From positions 1 through 64,000 of the forward strand of contig JAKATN010000001.1 of NCBI GenBank assembly GCA_021818715.1: a stretch of 64,000 nt of DNA, written 5' to 3'. Origin of the DNA: Thermoplasmata archaeon. GTDB taxonomy: Archaea > Thermoplasmatota > Thermoplasmata > Thermoplasmatales > Thermoplasmataceae. Shown piece by piece: positions 62,551-64,000 of this stretch. The notes under the pieces were generated by a model that worked only from the letters and a program-made list of their open reading frames with translations, searched no databases and was not told where the DNA came from. The translations under genes were made by a program, and so were the position numbers. Position 1 is the first letter of the stretch, and every line of letters begins with the position of its first letter.

Positions 62551-62698
62551 GGATCCAAAGAGATTCATTCCCAGCGTGCCCGATCTCAGCAATCCTGCGG
62601 TACGAAGATTCCTTAGGATAAAATACCTGGTGACAGCAATGAACGTGTTCATAACTTTTGGAGTGCTTCTGCTGCTCTATCTGGAGGGAACATTATGA
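62525..62698 (+). CDS. 57-residue single-helix membrane protein inside the ATP synthase operon
   Basis: I do not recognise this gene. It encodes a basic N terminus (about 35 residues, [18 protein letters not shown]) and one membrane helix near the end (YLVTAMNVFITFGVLLLLYL). Start TTG 62525 has GGAGGGG five bases upstream; ATG 62534 is a second choice. It overlaps atpD by 26 bases and the next gene by four. The position between D and H suggests an accessory or assembly factor of the synthase, or an extra membrane subunit. Confidence 0.7.
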   Translation: MNPMKYLSKDPKRFIPSVPDLSNPAVRRFLRIKYLVTAMNVFITFGVLLLLYLEGTL

Positions 62699-63018
62699 AC
62701 TCAGGAGTCGACGAAATTCAGAGAATAAAGGAAACCGAGGAAAGAGCCCAGCTGGAGATTGACAAAGCGAGGAAGGAAACGGAAAGGACCCTCAGGGAGC
62801 TTGAGGATCGGCACAAATCAGAAATTGCAGATCTCAGGAGCAGGCTGGAAAAGGAGTTTCAGAGATCGCATTCCATACTGGTCGCCAAGACCCAGGAATA
62901 CAGAGAAAAAGTCACGAAGGAAGCGAGGCAAAAGGCAGCGTCCCTGAAGCTGGGCATTTCAGAGAAAGAGATCAAGCAACTTGTGAATGATATCATGAGG
63001 AGAGCAATCGGTGACTGA
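62695..63018 (+). CDS. atpH: A-type ATP synthase subunit H (peripheral stalk)
   Basis: The 107-residue protein is almost entirely a charged coiled coil (EIQRIKETEERAQLEIDKAR and onward) with a short globular end (ISEKEIKQLVNDIMRRAIG). This is the layout of AhaH/subunit G, which pairs with subunit E as the stator. It overlaps the preceding small gene by four bases and precedes subunit I by three. Confidence 0.88.
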   Translation: MNSGVDEIQRIKETEERAQLEIDKARKETERTLRELEDRHKSEIADLRSRLEKEFQRSHSILVAKTQEYREKVTKEARQKAASLKLGISEKEIKQLVNDIMRRAIGD

Positions 63019-63021
63019 ACA

Positions 63022-64000
63022 ATGGTTCTGAAGCCCCGAAGGATGGCGAGGATAAGGATAATCGGTGCAGATTCCGCAAAAGAAAAGGTTGTAGCAGCCC
63101 TTCATGACTTCGGGGTTATCCAGCTTGAGGCCGTCACCGGGGATGTGAAGGACCTCCTGGAACAGGGTAAAACAGAGGAAAGAAGCCGCACGATTCAGGA
63201 CATGCTTCAGAAGTTCAGGGGGTTTGAGAATTCCCTGCCAAAGTTCCATATCAGCGGCAAGAGGGTATTCTCATCCTTCGAGGACGTGATAGAGGAAGCA
63301 AAGACCGTACAGGTTGAACCAAGCATATGGGTACTGAAGAGGGAGGAAGAGGATCTTGACAGCGAAATTAAGCTGATCAGGAGCAGGATCGCCGTTCTGG
63401 AGAGAATGACGGAATTCAATTATGATCTGAGGATCCTCAACGGACAGAATATAGTTTCATTCCTCTTTGAGACAGACGACACTGAATCGCTCAAATCGCT
63501 TCTTGAAAGCGAGGTTCCGGATGCAACAATTGTTCACGTTCAGGGAAATTCGGCAATAGTATGCGTGCCGAGGACAAACGAGCATCTCGTCGGTAAACTG
63601 GCGACAGGTTCTGCACTTGACATAACCCAGATACCTGAAATGAGCGGGCTGCCTTCCTTGCAGCTTTCCGACCTGCGCCAGAAGCTAGAAGCCAGAAAGA
63701 GCAGGCTTGCAGAAGTTGACATAGAGCAGTTGAAACTTTCTGAGAAGTATCTCGAAAAAATCGTCCAGATCAGGGAACAGCTTGAAGTTGAACTGAAGAA
63801 GGCCGAGATATCAGAGAAGCTGGCATCCACGAAGTTCTCCTTCGTGCTCGAGGGGTGGACACCTGATGACACATTCCAGCGCCTTTCGGAAAGGCTCGAG
63901 GAAATCTCGCGGGGCAGGATAATCATTTCCAAGATCGAATCTAACGACATTCCGCCCACGATGCTTTACAACCCGAGAAGGATAAGACTCTTCGAGTTTT
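63022..64000 (+). CDS. atpI: A-type ATP synthase subunit I, N-terminal part (cut by the window end)
   Basis: The reading frame starts MVLKPRRMARIRIIGADSA and remains open for 326 codons to the window edge. The visible part is the cytoplasmic domain of the 116-kDa/subunit a family: strands and long helices (EEEDLDSEIKLIRSRIAVLE) and KFSFVLEGWTPDDTFQRL. The DVEESNDIPPTM-like turn (IESNDIPPTMLYNPRRI) marks the end of that domain. The membrane half with the essential arginine lies outside the window. Confidence 0.92.
   Translation, partial: MVLKPRRMARIRIIGADSAKEKVVAALHDFGVIQLEAVTGDVKDLLEQGKTEERSRTIQDMLQKFRGFENSLPKFHISGKRVFSSFEDVIEEAKTVQVEPSIWVLKREEEDLDSEIKLIRSRIAVLERMTEFNYDLRILNGQNIVSFLFETDDTESLKSLLESEVPDATIVHVQGNSAIVCVPRTNEHLVGKLATGSALDITQIPEMSGLPSLQLSDLRQKLEARKSRLAEVDIEQLKLSEKYLEKIVQIREQLEVELKKAEISEKLASTKFSFVLEGWTPDDTFQRLSERLEEISRGRIIISKIESNDIPPTMLYNPRRIRLFEF

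Noticed and set aside
1-64000. CRISPR arrays, rRNA genes and prophage modules
   Set aside because: No regularly spaced short repeats, no rRNA-like stretches and no phage structural or integrase genes were seen. The only clear mobile elements are the transposon at 128-5367 and its small relic.

Overview
The window looks like the chromosome of a thermoplasmatal archaeon (class Thermoplasmata; a Thermoplasma/Ferroplasma/Cuniculiplasma-like acidophile is my inference). It carries a thermosome, the large subunit of D-family DNA polymerase, deoxyhypusine synthase, geranylgeranyl reductase, a zinc-containing ferredoxin, archaeal NAC, an archaeal CCA-adding enzyme and an A-type ATP synthase operon. 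It also encodes a large secreted S53 (acid-active) protease. Many genes have a TATA box about 25-35 bases before the start codon and no Shine-Dalgarno site, as in leaderless archaeal transcripts. Genes inside operons do have GGAGGTG/AGGTGA-type sites, often before TTG, GTG or even rarer start codons.

Positions 1-5,375 hold an A+T-rich mobile element inserted just upstream of the thermosome promoter. It has 47-bp terminal inverted repeats (46 of 47 positions match) and an exact 8-bp target duplication. It carries an IS6-like DDE transposase with a SWIM zinc finger, a one-chain restriction-methylation-specificity enzyme, a proteasome-like Ntn hydrolase and three very small proteins, two of them zinc ribbons. 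A 74-bp relic with similar ends sits immediately to its left.

Positions 5,400-14,500 hold the thermosome, the wyosine-tRNA radical SAM enzyme TYW1, thymidylate kinase (apparent CTG start), type II methionine aminopeptidase, an MFS exporter and a Rieske ferredoxin overlapping a fused electron-transfer flavoprotein. Positions 14,700-24,300 are a dense minus-strand block: Nob1, NADHX repair enzyme, Ogg2 glycosylase, SOD, GPN-loop GTPase, PolD large subunit, SCP2-like protein and CTP synthase, with several 4-bp overlaps. Positions 24,450-31,800 encode two transporters, lipid, hypusine and amino-acid enzymes and a glycosyltransferase.

Positions 32,000-46,800 contain two surface or secreted proteins sharing an ESGLPSG-type beta module, one with an exact 216-bp tandem duplication. 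Between them lie metabolic genes (PurM, zinc ferredoxin, a beta-hydroxyacid dehydrogenase, imidazolonepropionase, glutamine synthetase, aconitase) and a prepilin-peptidase-like membrane protease that seems to start at ATA. Positions 47,300-56,000 hold a KaiC-like ATPase with an altered P-loop, NAC, the CCA enzyme, a tRNA-Trp whose 67-nt intron reads as a box C/D methylation guide, and a palindrome-controlled DtxR-type regulator with a NicO-like metal transporter. A methyltransferase and an NYN-domain nuclease follow. From 56,580 to the end is the A-type ATP synthase operon in the order K-E-C-F-A-B-D-x-H-I, where x is a small membrane protein I do not recognise and I is cut by the window edge.
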